A program made the position numbers and the translations under genes. The notes beneath the pieces are model-generated. The model searched no databases. It saw only the letters and a list, made by a program, of their open reading frames with translations, and was not told the origin of the DNA. From Glandiceps talaboti (Eukaryota; Hemichordata; Enteropneusta; Spengelidae), in assembly GCF_964340395.1 (NCBI RefSeq), contig NC_135568.1, forward strand, positions 13,195,276 through 13,259,275: DNA of 64,000 nucleotides, read 5' to 3'. This document shows positions 12,745 through 26,901 of this stretch, one piece after another (position 1 is the stretch's first letter; each line of letters opens with the position of its first letter).

Positions 12745-13245
12745 GACTGTCGTCTGTCTCAACAAAATGGTTACTAACATTGCTACATTTTATAGTCTGC
12801 CTCAACAAAAATCTTACTAACAATGCTATATTTTATTGTCTGTCTCAACAAAAATCTTACTATCACTGCTACATTTTATCGTCTGATTCAACAAATATTA
12901 CTAACATTGCTACATTTTACCGTCTGACTCAATACAAATCTTACTGAAATCATTCGTTTGACTGACGACAATCTTAGTATACTGACATTGTTGCAGTCCA
13001 TCGTCTAGCTCGACAATCACTTCACTGACATAGCTACATTTTCTCGGCAGGCTGATCAAAAATTTAATTAAATATTGCTGTATTATGTTGTCTTGTTCAA
13101 ACATCTTTAACATATAACTTTCTTTAAAGACACTGATAGCCCAGGCAAAGAAAGGGTAGTGTTGTTTTAAGGCTTTTTGTAGAGCCAGACGATAAAATGC
13201 AGCGATGTAAATTAAAGTAAGATTTCTATCTGATCAGACGATGTT
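12745..13245. repeat. 43-bp tandem repeat, best-preserved array
   Basis: Monomers starting TTACTAACATTGCTACATTT begin at 12771, 12814, 12857, 12898 and 12941, so the period is 43 bp (one 41). The monomer continues TATCGTCTGGCTCAACAAAA then ATC. More degenerate copies continue to about 13050. Minus-oriented copies (AGAGCCAGACGATAAAATGC near 13181, then GATCAGACGATG near 13234) close the segment, giving the same head-to-head layout as the other arrays. Confidence 0.75.
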
Positions 13246-16200
13246 TTATTTCAGAGTCGTTTCAGGTTAACTGAATTCTGTTTTACACTGCGATGTAACT
13301 CGTTTATCAACGCGAGAAATCAAACCTCGTTGACAGCTCTCGTCCTCTAGTGACTCTAAATGAAAATGAATATCAGGTATAGCGTTAGAAACGTCTAATA
13401 AAAGGATGAAGTTGACTCTGTAATTGATAAACACCGATGAAGAGGTGAGCTGTTGAATGTCTCGTTAAATCTTTATTGAGGGATTTTTTTACCATATCAC
13501 TTAGAAGGATTTGTTGATTTGCGTCACTAAAAGGTCTCCATTAGTTGTTATTCATGTTCAATATTGAAAGAGTGAAATAAAACAAGGCAGCTTAAAAGCC
13601 ACATTGTCAGTTATGAATATGGATAATGTAGATGTAATATAGTGCATATGTGACATATGTATTGTTGAAATGTCATTGCCTTACATCAGAATTTAATATT
13701 GAAATTATATCCTCGTAAATTGAGCTTTTTACTCTATTTTAGCTCACCTCACTTTTACATTTATATCACACCTTTGTTTGCTCATGGTATGAACACAAGC
13801 TGGCACTTCTTTGATACATGATATTTCTCTAACGTTGTAGCAAGTTTTACTCACGTCATCCTGCTCAGTTAGCTGAGCTGTCGAGACGAAACTGTAGAAT
13901 CGTAAGCCATACATGATTTTGAACTTTTTGCAAACACGCAGGACAATAAATATGAATCAGCCGTCTCGGGATAGCATTCCCAAAGCTCATTTGTTACCAT
14001 GGTTACTGTTTGACAAATCTGTATCTAACGACACATTTAAAAAAAATAATAATTGAAGTGATACTTGGAATTCAGAAGGCTAACACGGCTTTCTTAAAAT
14101 GAGTCTCACTGTAGGTTATCTAATCAAGTCTTCAAGTAGCTACATTAATATATTTGACATTCACAGATGACAAGTGCTCGCATTTTAGGTTCTTAAGCAA
14201 CAATTTCAATCAGACTGTCTGTTTTTTTGTTTCAGCGGGACAAATCAACTCGCACTTTATAATTTCAAACTTTCATGTGATGTTCTAGACACAAACTGAC
14301 CCTACGGACGTCGCCTCTGAAAGACGTTTCCGTTGACTGCATTGTAAATAAGGCCATTAAAGACTAAGCAATTATGCCCAGAAGTATATGTGATTTGCAC
14401 CTAGATGCTAAACATTCGTGATACTGACTAAAGAAATAAAGAGTGTTAAACTACGGTCTTTATTCGTGACCTAAACAACTGCAATCGCGATACACGGATA
14501 GTAAAGATTTGTAACTCCTCTTGAGCTGTGACAAAGGGGAAATGTGAGATAGCGCGCCGATGTTTTTAATGTCCATATATGTAAAATACGACAGGCCAAA
14601 TAATATATCTATAGCGCGTAAATTACTATCTGATATCAATTGTTAATAACGCAGGAAAAGCCTCAAATTTTTCGTTTAACTCAACGGAGCTATAAATTTA
14701 CAGCCATTTCGAGGTTCGTTCATGCGATGAATATGAGCTCGAGAGTGCATTGTCATCCATCAGGAGTGTACATTTTGATCTTTAAAAGCCCCTTTCAAAG
14801 TACGGTTTTACAAATTCCTCTTTAACTTTAAAAGATTCTTTCAAAATGTAGTTACAGTTTTGTGTACATGCATGCCTGTAGGATACTGAAAACATGTAAT
14901 GGATAGACTACTACTAAAGTCCTAAGGTGTGCTCCATGTTGATAAAGAATATATGAATCCGTGGAAGGTTGAATCACAAAAAAAGGTGAAACGGCCTCAA
15001 ACATTTTGTAAACTGCGGGCGAGGATGAAAGGCATTAATATGATGTACTATGAAATGCAAGACTGCAGAAACTTTCGATTCTTGTAAAAGAGATGGTTAT
15101 TGAAGATGGTCAATTTTCAATCGATCCTGATTTGCCATAATTTGAATTAGTCATGTTGCACGCATGTATTTGAACACAAATAATTACGAATACATAACTA
15201 TTGTTATTTTGACATATATTTTAGCTGATGAATATAGTTCAAATTCCAGAATGTTTATTTCTTGTGTTGTAGTCGTTGATGTCAGCTGATTGATTTATAT
15301 AAGCTTAGAAATTTATTTATAACATGCACCTAATTCAATTTTTGGCAATCTCCATTTTAAAAAGCACCCATCTGAATTTTTTTTTTTATAGAAACATGTT
15401 TTTCAATGTTTGAACGTAAAATTTTCAACACTGGCATTCTCCTTTCGATTAACCCCACAATATAAATTCAACCATAGCCAAAGATTGCGTAGTTTTGCGC
15501 ATTTTATATGAAAATGATCTTTACTTGTAAGCTGTAGCAATGTAGTAAACTTCCTTATCCATATTGAACATTTACATACAAATGCAGGAGATTGTTTAAG
15601 CGTCGATACATGTTAGCTCTCATCATGCGTGACAATCTTTCAACCTTCCTATGTTACGTAATCTCTTTGAAACTATACTATTACACTGTCGAGTGATTTT
15701 TCATGTTGTACTTTATCCCTATAAAGCAGCTGACAAGAATTTCTAAAAAGCATGTTTCGTGTTATTTATATGAAGCCACCGTGAACGTCCCCGGCCTAGC
15801 TGCCCGTCTCTTCGCTGAGTACTTGTGTATTCATCGCGTTAATATAGTTACTGAATTAAAGATGATGTATGCCCAATGGAAACACTTACAAGTTCTCATT
15901 TAAAAAACTAATCCAAGTACATGTTAAGTAATCTTTGCCTGACAAAAGTTTAATCTATTTGAGTAGAAAGTGTTAAATCGTGTGTCATAAATTGTATTAG
16001 TGTTGGCAAATGCCGTTAATTTGTCCCAACTTATGGAACTGAACCAAAAGAGTCAATATCCGAGAGTTCAGGAAACCAAATTGAAGTACAGTATACTAAT
16101 GGAAGAAACAGACAAGATACATACATTTGTACGTGGTGTTTACAGCAGTATAAGTATTTCATATTCAGTATTTTTCTCAAGATGTTACTTATTCAACTTG

Positions 16201-16252
16201 TTGACACTTTACCATAAGAAATATGTGAGCTCTTATTATTAAATAAACATAC
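13246..16252. other. Gene-free AT-rich stretch
   Basis: No supported exon, RNA gene or tandem array. Small open frames at 14640 and 15703 have no recognisable content. Confidence 0.4.
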
Positions 16253-16427
16253 CTTCTTCGCTGATGAAGAAAATGCGGAACTTTCAAAAATAGGTGCTTC
16301 TTTTTTCGGTCTTTTCACTTCGTTGACCAACACAGGATTGACAATAAAAAGTTCCTTTCGCTGCAACGACAAATAAAGTCTTGGCTTCGACTGTTCCAAG
16401 ACAAGGTGGCTTCTTATTTGATAGTGA
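16253..16427 (-). CDS. Candidate exon, unknown product
   Basis: On the minus strand an open frame without an ATG ends at a good donor, GCGAAGAAG followed by GTATGT (GT at 16252-16251). It could begin after an AG at 16429-16428. The conceptual peptide is lysine- and serine-rich near its end (EVKRPKKEAPIFESSAF) and matches no family I recognise. Upstream on the same strand are a TGACGTCA CRE-type palindrome (about 16507-16514), an inverted-CCAAT pair element and a TATATAG run (about 16470), so it could instead be a promoter with a first exon. No partner exon was found. Confidence 0.2.
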
Positions 16428-16520
16428 CTGCGCACACACCTTTAAATGCAACTGCTTGCGTAGGATGTCTATATAAAATTCGGATACCTCATTGGTTCAT
16501 ATTGCGTGACGTCATGAAGA
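16428..16520 (-). promoter_or_regulatory. Possible promoter (CRE, CCAAT, TATA-like)
   Basis: Read on the minus strand, the order is TGACGTCA, then CCAAT (in GAACCAATGAG), then TTTATATAGAC, over about 50 bp, upstream of the candidate exon. The arrangement matches a classical RNA polymerase II promoter, but each motif is short and could occur by chance. Confidence 0.25.
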
Positions 16521-19116
16521 AGAGGTTTTCGGGAAAAGAAATACGAGAATGAATGGAAAATCAGGCAACCCACGTTCAGTAAGACGGTAAATGGTGTACG
16601 CTATGTTTGACGTACAAATCAACGTGGATCAAGTTGCTGACGGCTCTAGAGCTATATAATTGATAATTATGTTAAGCGAATGATTCATATGGGTGTTGTT
16701 CAAGTGTTGAAGTAATTAAAATCAAAGTCCTTCGATATTACAGTTCTAAAACTCAACTGGGGTAAATTGTGTGTACGTGACTTCTACTATGACAGCAACA
16801 GACAGATAATCAGTATGTAAGATCATATATAAATATCAATGCATTAGTCGAATATGTTATGTATGATATATGATACTGTCTCTAATAACTTAAGATAATT
16901 TACCTTTGCCAAATTACCAGACTGTTTGACTAGTAAATTTACTTAAAATTATTTTGTTAAACTGTGCAATGACAACCAGCCTTGACTGCGGCGTCGTTAA
17001 ATACGATATACAGCGAATTGAAATATCACCCTTCTGTACTCGTACTCTAAAGTGTTTGCAGTTGTCTTAATGATAAAAATCATTACTTCATAACAAATAC
17101 AATTATTTGATTGTCTTGTGATTTTATACAGCATCAAGAATTATTTTCAAAACACGTAAAGACTTTCTACTTTTATGGGAAATAATGGCAAATGTACCAG
17201 TAATACAATGTAACTGACAGTTACTACATCAATCAAAGAGTACAACAAAGTCACATACTCCAGGGAAATGTCTAGTCTGTATCGCCATCTTTCGATATCT
17301 TTCTATTTATGATACTTGTAACGAAAACAGCGGTTTATTGAACCTTTATGTGATAATGAAGGGTTTCATGATCACGATCACGTGTGAAAATGCTATTCTT
17401 TTTATCATCGATTGCTCACACACAATCACCACACTACCTACATTATACGATAAGCAAATACACGACAAGGTTCCCTTGTATATAAAGTACTTATCTGATG
17501 GAGCATAATGACTTTGTTCAACTGTGTATTTTGTTTTCGAGTGTAGCCCACAAGTAAGGATTTCATTGATATCTCAATTTTCCCGCAATTTCTTTACTCT
17601 TAATTAAACATTTTCCCGTGGTTCTATTAGTGGAGTGTTCGTCAAGTCAGTGATCAAGATGAAGTAGACAAGTTTGATACATTTTGTATTAGCGTTAGTG
17701 CCATTTCATGCTTTTCCAATTTTTGGGTACAAACTAGTCACACTCGTTCTAAACTTGTCACTTCATTTTGGAATAATTATGTTATTTTACTAGCATTTAC
17801 CATATAATATTCATGGTATTTAGATCAAACATATTGAGTTAGTAGGACGCTTTCCCGGTTATAAGATGTTTTCATATATCCCTCAATATTGACGTTTCGG
17901 ACTAGCCATGTCCATGAAAAGTTTCACTTTATTCTTTCCACTGCATATTATAGATCTTCCACATTACTTTCGACGTCTTTCACCATAATCTCTTCGCTGT
18001 TTGTATTTCTGAATTTGATTAGATGCTCCTTAGTTTACTTTTTTCCTCGTAATAAGTGCTAAGATGATAATCCATGGAAATTTAATTTTACACGCAACGG
18101 CTGCCCCATGTCCGTCATTAAGTCATTTATAAATGGTTCTTAAGGTAGAATGCATATTCATCTTGACGACCATTTTTTCAAATTTCTTAAAATCTCTCCA
18201 GCTTTGAAAATAAAAGCTTGTTCATAGTCCCCTTGAAATTATAACGAAACGGGAATGATTCGCCTTCTTGTTGTCTTGGAAACAAACACAATCCTTTATA
18301 CTCTCACAGAAAGAGAGCAATATTCGGTGGCCATATTTGATTTAAAATAGGTCAATGTTTAGCTCATTGGACCTCTCGTTCAATAATTTGCCAGGTGGCC
18401 CCTGACTAGTTTATTTAGTTTCACACATGGGAATTGATGAGAATGTTCTGGGAAAATGTAACAGTGAAAGTTTAAGACCGTTGTATCAGAGGCTCACGCA
18501 ACGTTACATTAATCCTTTATTCACGATAATAAATACTTCTTTAAAACGATTCTTGACATTTCCTGTATTTCAAGGTTTAACTTATTCTGTTTTCGCCACT
18601 TTTCAAACAATAGTGCACCATTAATTACAGGACATAGATGCCTAATGTGACTAATAGAGCTATTCCTTTTGTTTATATGCAGACGTTATCTCGTGCGATG
18701 TGAGTTCACCTTGGACGATTTACGAGATCACTGTTTATTCTTTTTGTATAACGGTTTTTCACAATGACAGATACAAGATTATCTATGAGTGAACTTTGTC
18801 CACTTGTCATTATCGTAGTACCCTTGAAAGGGGTTGATTTGATCACTGATCTAGATAAAGGAAGCTAGTCAATTAATTAGAATTGTATGGCGTTTAAATC
18901 GAAAAAAAATTGTATTTTTTCGAAGGAATGCAGTTAATTTGGTTTTTCTCTTCATGTTTTGGATTCTTCGAGAATTTTAATGATAAAAGAACAGCACAGA
19001 CTTATCTCTGTTTTGTGACTATAATAAGTTGTGTTAATATCTTATATATATATTTTTTCTAAGATCTAAGGTTAAGAAAAACTTATCGATCTTGATTTAA
19101 ACTAGAGGTTTTACAG
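16521..19116. other. Gene-free stretch
   Basis: No exon recognised. The segment at 18317-18350 shares a core with 33326-33360 and, inverted, with 43079-43099 (listed separately). Confidence 0.4.
18317..18350 (+). repeat. Dispersed-repeat core, copy 1
   Basis: GCAATATTCGGTGGCCATAT followed by TTGATTTAAAATAG. It closely matches 33326-33360. Confidence 0.45.
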
Positions 19117-19175
19117 GCTGAAGGTAAAGCGGTTGTCTGCTTCGCACATCACGCCTTGGATCCCAGCCTACAAAA
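19110..19175 (+). repeat. Possible tRNA-derived SINE head
   Basis: The stretch reads GGCTGAAGGTAAAGCGGTTG, an A-box-like sequence, and about 30 bp later CGCCTTGGATCCCA, similar to a B box. The spacing suits a degenerate tRNA or SINE head. No cloverleaf or tail was verified. Confidence 0.3.
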
Positions 19176-22100
19176 CGTGGCTAGTACCTGGGGACGTTCA
19201 AGTATATAAAAACCTATATCTCAGAGCAGAAGTTTACCGGAAAATATTGCTACATCTGCACGTTGGCGTCATACACCAAATTCAATGCGATGGTCGGAAT
19301 TTGGAAAAGTAAGAGTTTACATAGTGATAGCGACTCATTGTTATTCAAAAAAACAAAAAGAACTTCAGAGAGACATGCGCAGCTGACGATCAGGGAACTT
19401 TAAAGTAAAAACGCACGAGACCAAAGGATTAAAATCTGATAAATTTTCACATGGCCTTACAGAACAGAAAGTGTACTTGAACTTTCAGCTTTAGACTTCG
19501 GTTAGGTACTTATTTGATAGTCATTAGTATGCAGGGGCAGTTTGTTTAAACTTTTGTAATGACAGATTATATTAAAAGCGTTTATAAAATGTCTTCCATA
19601 ATAGATGTGACCATAGCGATGTATGGTTATAACCCTTGACAGTAGCCTTATATGGCCTGGATTCGGATCTTTGTACTACACAGTCCACAGTTATACAACT
19701 GGGTTGACCAGAGCACAATCATTGTTGCCCAAGGATTTTAGCTGTTTCGAAACAAACGGCAGTGGCGAGGTCCGAATCAGCAACTTGCAGATTCCAAGAT
19801 GGCTACTATATATACTTTATATTTTGATCATTCAACCACCAGGACTTCATACACACTATACAAGTATTTGGGGTGATGAATGTTGATTATTGCATCTAAA
19901 TAACCTCTGAGTTTATGACAAAGTTATGTCGTTATATTCGAGATATTGGAGGGAAACGGGCTTTAGGGCGCTGTTAATGGCTTCAGTATGTGAATCTCAA
20001 TATATGTTGTGTTATTAAGAAGCATTAATATTTCAGGTATTTATGAGAAAGCATTGCTCAACCAAGTGACTTTGAAAAAAAAATGTAAATTTTACTTACA
20101 ATTACTATGGACACAAACAATTCGTAGTCCTAGAAATATCACATTTTGTAAAATTAATAATGATGTATACATAAGACATAAAAAACATCAGCAAAATTTA
20201 GAATTGGTTCACCATATTGAAACATTTAGTACATATATTTACTTGGATTGTGATATTTTGGAGCGACTGCTGTCTGCAATCACATTTTAGTTAATAAAGG
20301 AAAGTTACAAGACTTGAAGGTGTGGAATCCAACAAAAGCTGACACTCATCATAAATATAAAAAATGATGCAAATTTGAAATGAAAAAAGTCTTAAGATTA
20401 ACTAACCTAGGGCATAGTCCCAATTGCAAATGCTATGAATACTTTTAATACTCTCAAGCAGGTCAATGTGAGTTTGTTATGTACAACCCGTGGCCAATTG
20501 AGAAATGTATATGGTGTACTTCTTCACCTTTTAGAAGATATCTATATATCAGGTTTTTTCCGAATTTAATCTAGTAAAGAGGAATCCGAATCACTGTAGG
20601 ACTATTTTTCCCTAGGAAACTAAAATTTTGAACTGAACCGATCATGTTAGCTTAATGTCGATCCCGGTTATAGCCAAATGCTCAACCAAAGGAAGGGCTT
20701 GTTTAAACAGATCGTCATCGAATACCTGAATACGTTGTTAACGCTAAAGTGATTTTAACAGACGGTGTCTGTTTTAGAACGTCTCCTACGTATACAGCAA
20801 TGCAATTTGCTCAAAATATAAATCATCTTGTCACAAGTTTTATTTATAACTGCACTGGGCTTTGCTTTTACAGGGTTGGTTGATTAAAATGCCAAAGTTA
20901 AGTTTACAGTATACGCATAGCAGTGGTCGTGTCATAGCAAAATAACATTTATTCGTAAATGGGGAGTTCAAAAAAAAGCCTTGCCCGGGGACAATGTTGT
21001 CATCATCCTTCAACAAGCGGGAAATGAAATGCAAGTACCCATAATCTGAATATAGGGATCTACGAATCTAATAGAATGCAGATGAATTTTGTGAGTATAA
21101 CCGCCTTTTTGTAGATAAATTGATATGCTTACAGCACAGTACCTTGAACAATAATTAAAAGATCAAATCAGTGATATTCTGTTTTCAATTGTTTAAAACG
21201 TGGTAATTCGAGTTGCTTCCACTGAAATCTATTATTATCATTTCTCTCATACACTTTGCACGACTGTATCGCCTTTGGCATGGTGATATGTAATTTTAGC
21301 TTTGAAAGTGTCATTTTAGTAAGTACATATTTCAGAAATAGGTGATTGCTTTAATATGTAAATATGTGTTGAGGGCAAGCACTTTGCAAATAAAATGGCA
21401 AGTACTTTGCAAATGAAATGTATGAGATGCCATTCTCCTGGTTTCAAAAAGTTCAAATCTATGATATGGCAGAAGCAGTTACAAGTAATCGGTGCTATTT
21501 TACAAATGTAATTTGATAGGCGAATTGAATTTCTTATTTTTGAGAAAAAATAAAAAATACTTGAAACAACAGTAACAATATCATGATGTCTTCAAACCTG
21601 CAAATACCTGGGTGACTAGTTTGGGCATCACCGATTCAGTTTTGTGATATACGGAGTCATTAATATTACCCCATGGCGATAATCAGGCACTCATGAATTC
21701 TGTGTTGTCCATTAGAAATGTGTACTTAGCATTTCGACTTCAAGGTATCAAAGTTAAACTATTTTCACAACACAGTCTTTATCTGTAGTAAGCTTAGAAC
21801 AGCTTAAAATACACAAAGCTCGGCTAAAGGGCGAGAACGCGTGTGTTTACAGTACAAGAATCAAGGATAAGTCATTTTGCTGAAGAAAAATACCATATAT
21901 AAGCTGGGTTCAGGAAATGGGTAGCACTTGAAATTATCACATCCCATAATAGTAATACAGAGATCCCCAAGGGGCAAAGTATCACATTACACAACATCCC
22001 TGTTGACATGTAAATCTCAGTCATGATTCATTGTTTATCCCCTGGGTTTTTGGAGATTTTGTAGAACCCGGTTGGATATGATTAAAACGACTGATCTTGA

Positions 22101-22289
22101 TAGTGATTGCATTTGTAGATATTTAACCAAAATTGAGAAATATTAGTGCCAGTAGCCTACAGCATACTAAAACACATCAATCATATGTATATGAAATCAG
22201 TAGAATTGTATTATTAAGACGTGATGGATGAGGTATATTACATCATATCTTACTGATACATAATTCACTGTAATGTATAAACATTTTTA
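19176..22289. other. Gene-free stretch
   Basis: Unique AT-rich sequence. Open frames at 19623 (87 codons) and 20009 (93 codons) show no recognisable domain or exon boundaries. Confidence 0.4.
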
Positions 22290-22570
22290 TCCCAGAAATG
22301 GCAGGTTCAAAAGCCTTTCACTTTATACCGGCATTTTATAAGAAAATAAACCTGCCATTCCTAATGCTGACAATATTAACTCTTGTCATTACAACACTTA
22401 CTTCGAGGGGGAATAACCTAAATTGGGTGGAAAATGTGTAAAAAAATATGTGTCCCAAATATGACAGATTCAAAGGTCGCCCACTTTCGAAATATCTGGT
22501 AATCTATGGGAAAACACGCATGTCTTTCATATTGCTGACAACGTTAACATTAGTGTTAATCATTGTTATA
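22290..22570 (+). repeat. Diverged tandem duplication, ~163-bp period
   Basis: The segment beginning TCCCAGAAATGGCAGGTTCA (22290) recurs as TCCCAAATATGACAGATTCA (22453). Both copies then share TCACTTT/CCACTTT, an AAGAAAA/GGAAAAC block and the sequence GCTGACAAnnTTAAC about 80 bp further on. They are old direct copies lying head to tail. Confidence 0.55.
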
Positions 22571-22829
22571 CAAATATGACATTAATGGGACCAAGCATGG
22601 TGGCCATTCAACTGGAGACACAAAGGAAACATTTCCGACATAAACATTTCATGATCTTCAATAGAAAAGAAAATAATGTTTTGTCGCTTATTTTTGTATA
22701 TTTATGTATAAAAATTGTTTTCATGAAAAGATCAGCACGACGATTTACAGTATTGTCCGTTTGATTAATGCTTTTATATGCATTAAATTCCATATTTAGC
22801 CATAGCACCTGAAAGGCCGCGTTTTTTCC

Positions 22830-22830
<1 letters not shown>

Positions 22831-22887
<57 letters not shown>

Positions 22888-22912
22888 GATGATGATGGTG
22901 ATGATGATGATA
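22831..22912. repeat. Compound (GTT)n-(GAT)n microsatellite
   Basis: About 19 GTT units pass directly into GAT units. The same GTT-to-GAT order occurs at 30438-30668. Confidence 0.95.
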
Positions 22913-25454
22913 AAATGCATTATTGCTGGATGTTAAAATGAATAATACACATCTGTGATTTTCACTATCTTCTGTATAGCAGCATTATTGTTTTCGTTTG
23001 AGTAATGAATTGTTTTAGTGATAGTTCAATTGTAGGTGTCAAAGAACTAGGATGTATGTAAATGCTCCTAAAATTTTGGTATGTGCTTGTGCTGTTGAAC
23101 AGTTATTCATGCAATCAGCTGACGGGAAAGGGGTTATTAGACACCCCAAAGGAAGCAGTACTTAGTATGTTCAACTTACAATGAGTACAGCGTTTCCTTT
23201 AAGGTGAACATTTCAAATACTTGCATGATAATCTGAAAATCCAGTTTTGTTTCGGCTTATGTAAAAAGACATTTAGATGTGTGTAGCGAGTTTTTACATC
23301 GGCGGACCAATAACTGACCCTTGAATGTTCATTAACTTCAACTGAGGGGATTTTTCAAGCCTATTCTTTAGCTTCCACTACCATCAAGCCTACTCTATAT
23401 TGGTCCGACTTGCCTCTTTCTCTTTAGAACCAGATATATTAACATTCTGCCCACATCATATACATGAGGGTCCTTGTCGTTGGAGTTTCCGTTCCTAAAA
23501 TATGCATCTAGTCAGTTTTTATTTAGAATAATCATGGTGGACCAATCAGCTACTTATTAATATCAAATGATCTTCTCCCCTTCCCCCATGCACAACAGCA
23601 CATTTGTTTCGTGTGTACATGCCCGCACAAAAAGAACGCCTCCTAAATCTTAATGATTTAGCAAAATTGATACCTGTGCTGATGTAATAGCCCTAAAGCA
23701 TAAGTGAAAAAAATGACATCATACTGTGATATATAGAAGGCAGGACTTTAATGAAAATGTAATGACCTACTTTTTCTACCATGGCCTCTCGGATCAGATG
23801 GTCATGTACTTTCTTACTGTCAACGAAAGTCCACCTGTGTCCAGCACATGTACCACTTCATCACATTACATTACATCGCATTGCATTAATTACAGAACAC
23901 TACGGTTTCAAACATTGCAGTGTGTGCCAATACGTTATTTTATGTGTGTAAAGTGTGAGCTACACTAGCACACTACATAACATAATTGAAATAACATTAT
24001 ATGGCATTGCCCCATATCAGATCATGGTGCTCTTCATTTCATTACATTACATTACATTACATTACATTACACTATAGGTAAATCTGCACATAATAGTGAC
24101 ACTGTGTCTTGTAAAGTGACGTACATTGACAAACATTCATTAAGAGTATAAGGGATTGTTACCACCATCACAAATAGCCAGTAAAAATGACAAGATTGAA
24201 ATGCATCTCCAAAAGTGGTCATGCATGGAACAAGTTAAATTGTAATTTCGAGAGCTGTGTACATTACATGTAAACTTTCCTTTCCAGAGCCACCCCCTTC
24301 CCCTTTCCCCTTCTGTCCTGTCTTTTTGTGAGTGTGTCTTGTGGTTTGTATACTTTATTTTTTGACAAAATTTGAATGAAAATGTGTTAAGGAGAAAAAA
24401 CCACCATCACAGCACACGATATAAAACAACTATAGCTCTTTATACACATTGAGCAGAATCTCACAGACAACATATTTTTGAAATAGAATTATCCCAACAA
24501 GGGTGGTTTAATGAAGACATTGAAGATATCTTGTATGCATTCTACCCCATTAGACGCCCACCCGCCAAATGATCGCCCATGGGTAACTTTTCGGATGGGC
24601 TTGTTTTCGGAAAACTCCGGTACTAACATCTAACATTTGTAATATTGGCTTGTTGCGTTAGCTAGTGATTTGCATTTTCAGTGTGCAATGTGTATTCCTG
24701 TGCACGGACCACGTGAACAAGAAGACGGTATTAAACAGATGAAAGGTTACATGAAAACATATTTGTGATTGAAATGTCAAACAACAAAATCATATTGTCT
24801 GACCGGGAATTCATAGCGTTATTCAAAAATATTGTGATTTGATTCCGATACCTTAATCTATCGACACTATCATAATTAAATCAACAGCTATATTTTACCG
24901 TCCACTTCATCACATCTTCGGAGCATACATCACATTACAAATGTGTTCCTTTTTGATACTAGCAATCGAATGATTATAATTACAACAAATATTAGTTCAG
25001 TCTCAATATTAAAATCTCGGGTCATGTATTGTACTTGTTGTAATTGAAATATTGGAAACTCCCCACGCTTTCCTTAATTCACTAATATTAACAACACCTA
25101 AAAAGAAACAGTGAGATTATTGGTAAATTATAGTCTTAAAATCAATAAAATGGATGTTTCAGACGAACCGGTCATTGACTTACTATATTAAGACGCTTTT
25201 CGTTGAATATTGATGTCAGCTGGTGTGTAACCATACCAAGAGGATGTTTTCATGTGGTCCATGTGATGTAACATTCTTTAATCATATGTTTAGTCACAGG
25301 GTATACTTGGTTTCCGTTCTGTTGGATAACATTAATTTGTACTTCGCACGTATGTTTAGAATGCGTCACAAATATCTTACACAATGTACTGTGTTCAGCC
25401 GTTTTGGTGGATTTAGCAAGATAAGTATGATTGGAACATTGGAATTTAATGTTG
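22913..25454. other. Gene-free stretch with ATTAC repeat
   Basis: A (ATTAC)n run of about six units lies at 24037-24070, with looser ATTAC/ATTGC copies near 23865-23890. No exon was recognised. Confidence 0.45.
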
Positions 25455-25928
25455 TGGTATTTTGTCTTGTGTTGTCTTGTGTCGTATTGTGCTACTTTGT
25501 GCTGTGTTGTATTGTATTGTGTTGTGTTGTGTTGTATTGTATTGTATTGTGTTGTGTTGTGTTGTGTTGTGTTGTATTGTATTGTATTGTATTGTATTGT
25601 GTTGTGTTGTGCTGTATTGTATTGTGTTGTTTTGTGTTGTGTTGCGTTGTGTTATGTTGTCTGTTTAAGCTGTGTTGTATTGGTTTGCACTGTGTTGTGT
25701 TGTGTTCTGTTCTGTTATGTTATGTCATGCTAAGTTATGTTGTGTTGTGTTATGTTGTGGTTCTTTATTGTGCTTTATTGTCTTCTCTTGTCTTGTCTTG
25801 TCTTGTGTTAGCTGTAGTGGATGCTGTGTAGTGTAGTGTAGTGTAGTGTAGTGTAGTGCAGTGCAGTGTTGTGTTGTGTTGTGTTGTGTTGTGTTGTGTT
25901 GTGTTGTGCTGTGCTGTGCTGTGCTGTA
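25455..25928. repeat. Pentanucleotide (TTGTG/TTGTA)n minisatellite
   Basis: About 470 bp of five-base units with internal variants (TTGTG, TTGTA, TTGTC, TAGTG, CTGTG) arranged in runs. The 202-codon open frame across it (cysteine, valine and leucine only) is an artefact of a period that keeps one frame open. Confidence 0.95.
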
Positions 25929-26699
25929 TCGAATAGAGTAAATTTGATTTTGGGGGGAATTGTTTGATTTGACAGCGTGAGATATGTGAATTTAAATGGG
26001 GTCTTTAATAGCAGCAGGGTACAAGTTGATTCCCAGGATCTGCTTTATCTAGGAAAAGTGAGATATATCGTTCAATGTAGGTTTATCTTTTGTTTCATCA
26101 CATATATCCACTTTTAATTAGGCACTACAAGGTTACACTGGGTTCGTTTCATATGGATTTTTAACGTGCTTATTGTCCATCAGTCGGACATGATGTGAGC
26201 ACAAGGTGACGTTAAGTGGCGTGTGAATCGAAATAGCGGATTTAATGTGTGGTAGCCCATTAACAGTTTTACAGCCATCTTATTACATTGCTAATCAGAT
26301 ATGATAACGTTCGTCAGTTACTTTGTGAGTTTACGACTAACCTATGCAATACCCTAGATTGTTTGATAGTAGACAAAGTCTGAACCAGGTTACCAAACTG
26401 TGATTTATGTTGACTAATTGTATACAGTGACGTAGACATCTCAGTATTTTCTATTCATTCAATATACCTTGAAATGTTACCTTTTTCCTTGAAGGGATTA
26501 ATGTTAATGATGGCACAAGTCTTTTTTTACATTTGTCGGGCGTGTCAAGACTTTGAAAAGCATAATTGAAAATAACATGAACATTGAGTGTCTCCTCGTT
26601 AATTTATCTTTCTCCATTCGTTCTTTTCTCTCTCTAAGTCTGTCTGTCCGTGTTCATCTGCCTGTGTCTATCACCCAGTCTGTGTGTCTGGGTGTGTCT

Positions 26700-26809
26700 G
26701 TATGTATGTATGTATGTATGTGTGTATGTATGTATGTATGTATGTATGTATGTATGTATGTATGTATGTATGTGTGTATGTATGTATGTATGTATGTATG
26801 TATTGTATG
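26700..26809. repeat. (TATG)n microsatellite
   Basis: Tetranucleotide array with a few TGTG interruptions. Confidence 0.95.
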
Positions 26810-26815
26810 TCGCCG

Positions 26816-26901
<86 letters not shown>

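Noticed and set aside
25223-25831. 202-codon open frame rich in Cys, Val and Leu
   Set aside because: It lies almost wholly in a pentanucleotide array; a 5-bp period without stops gives open frames automatically.
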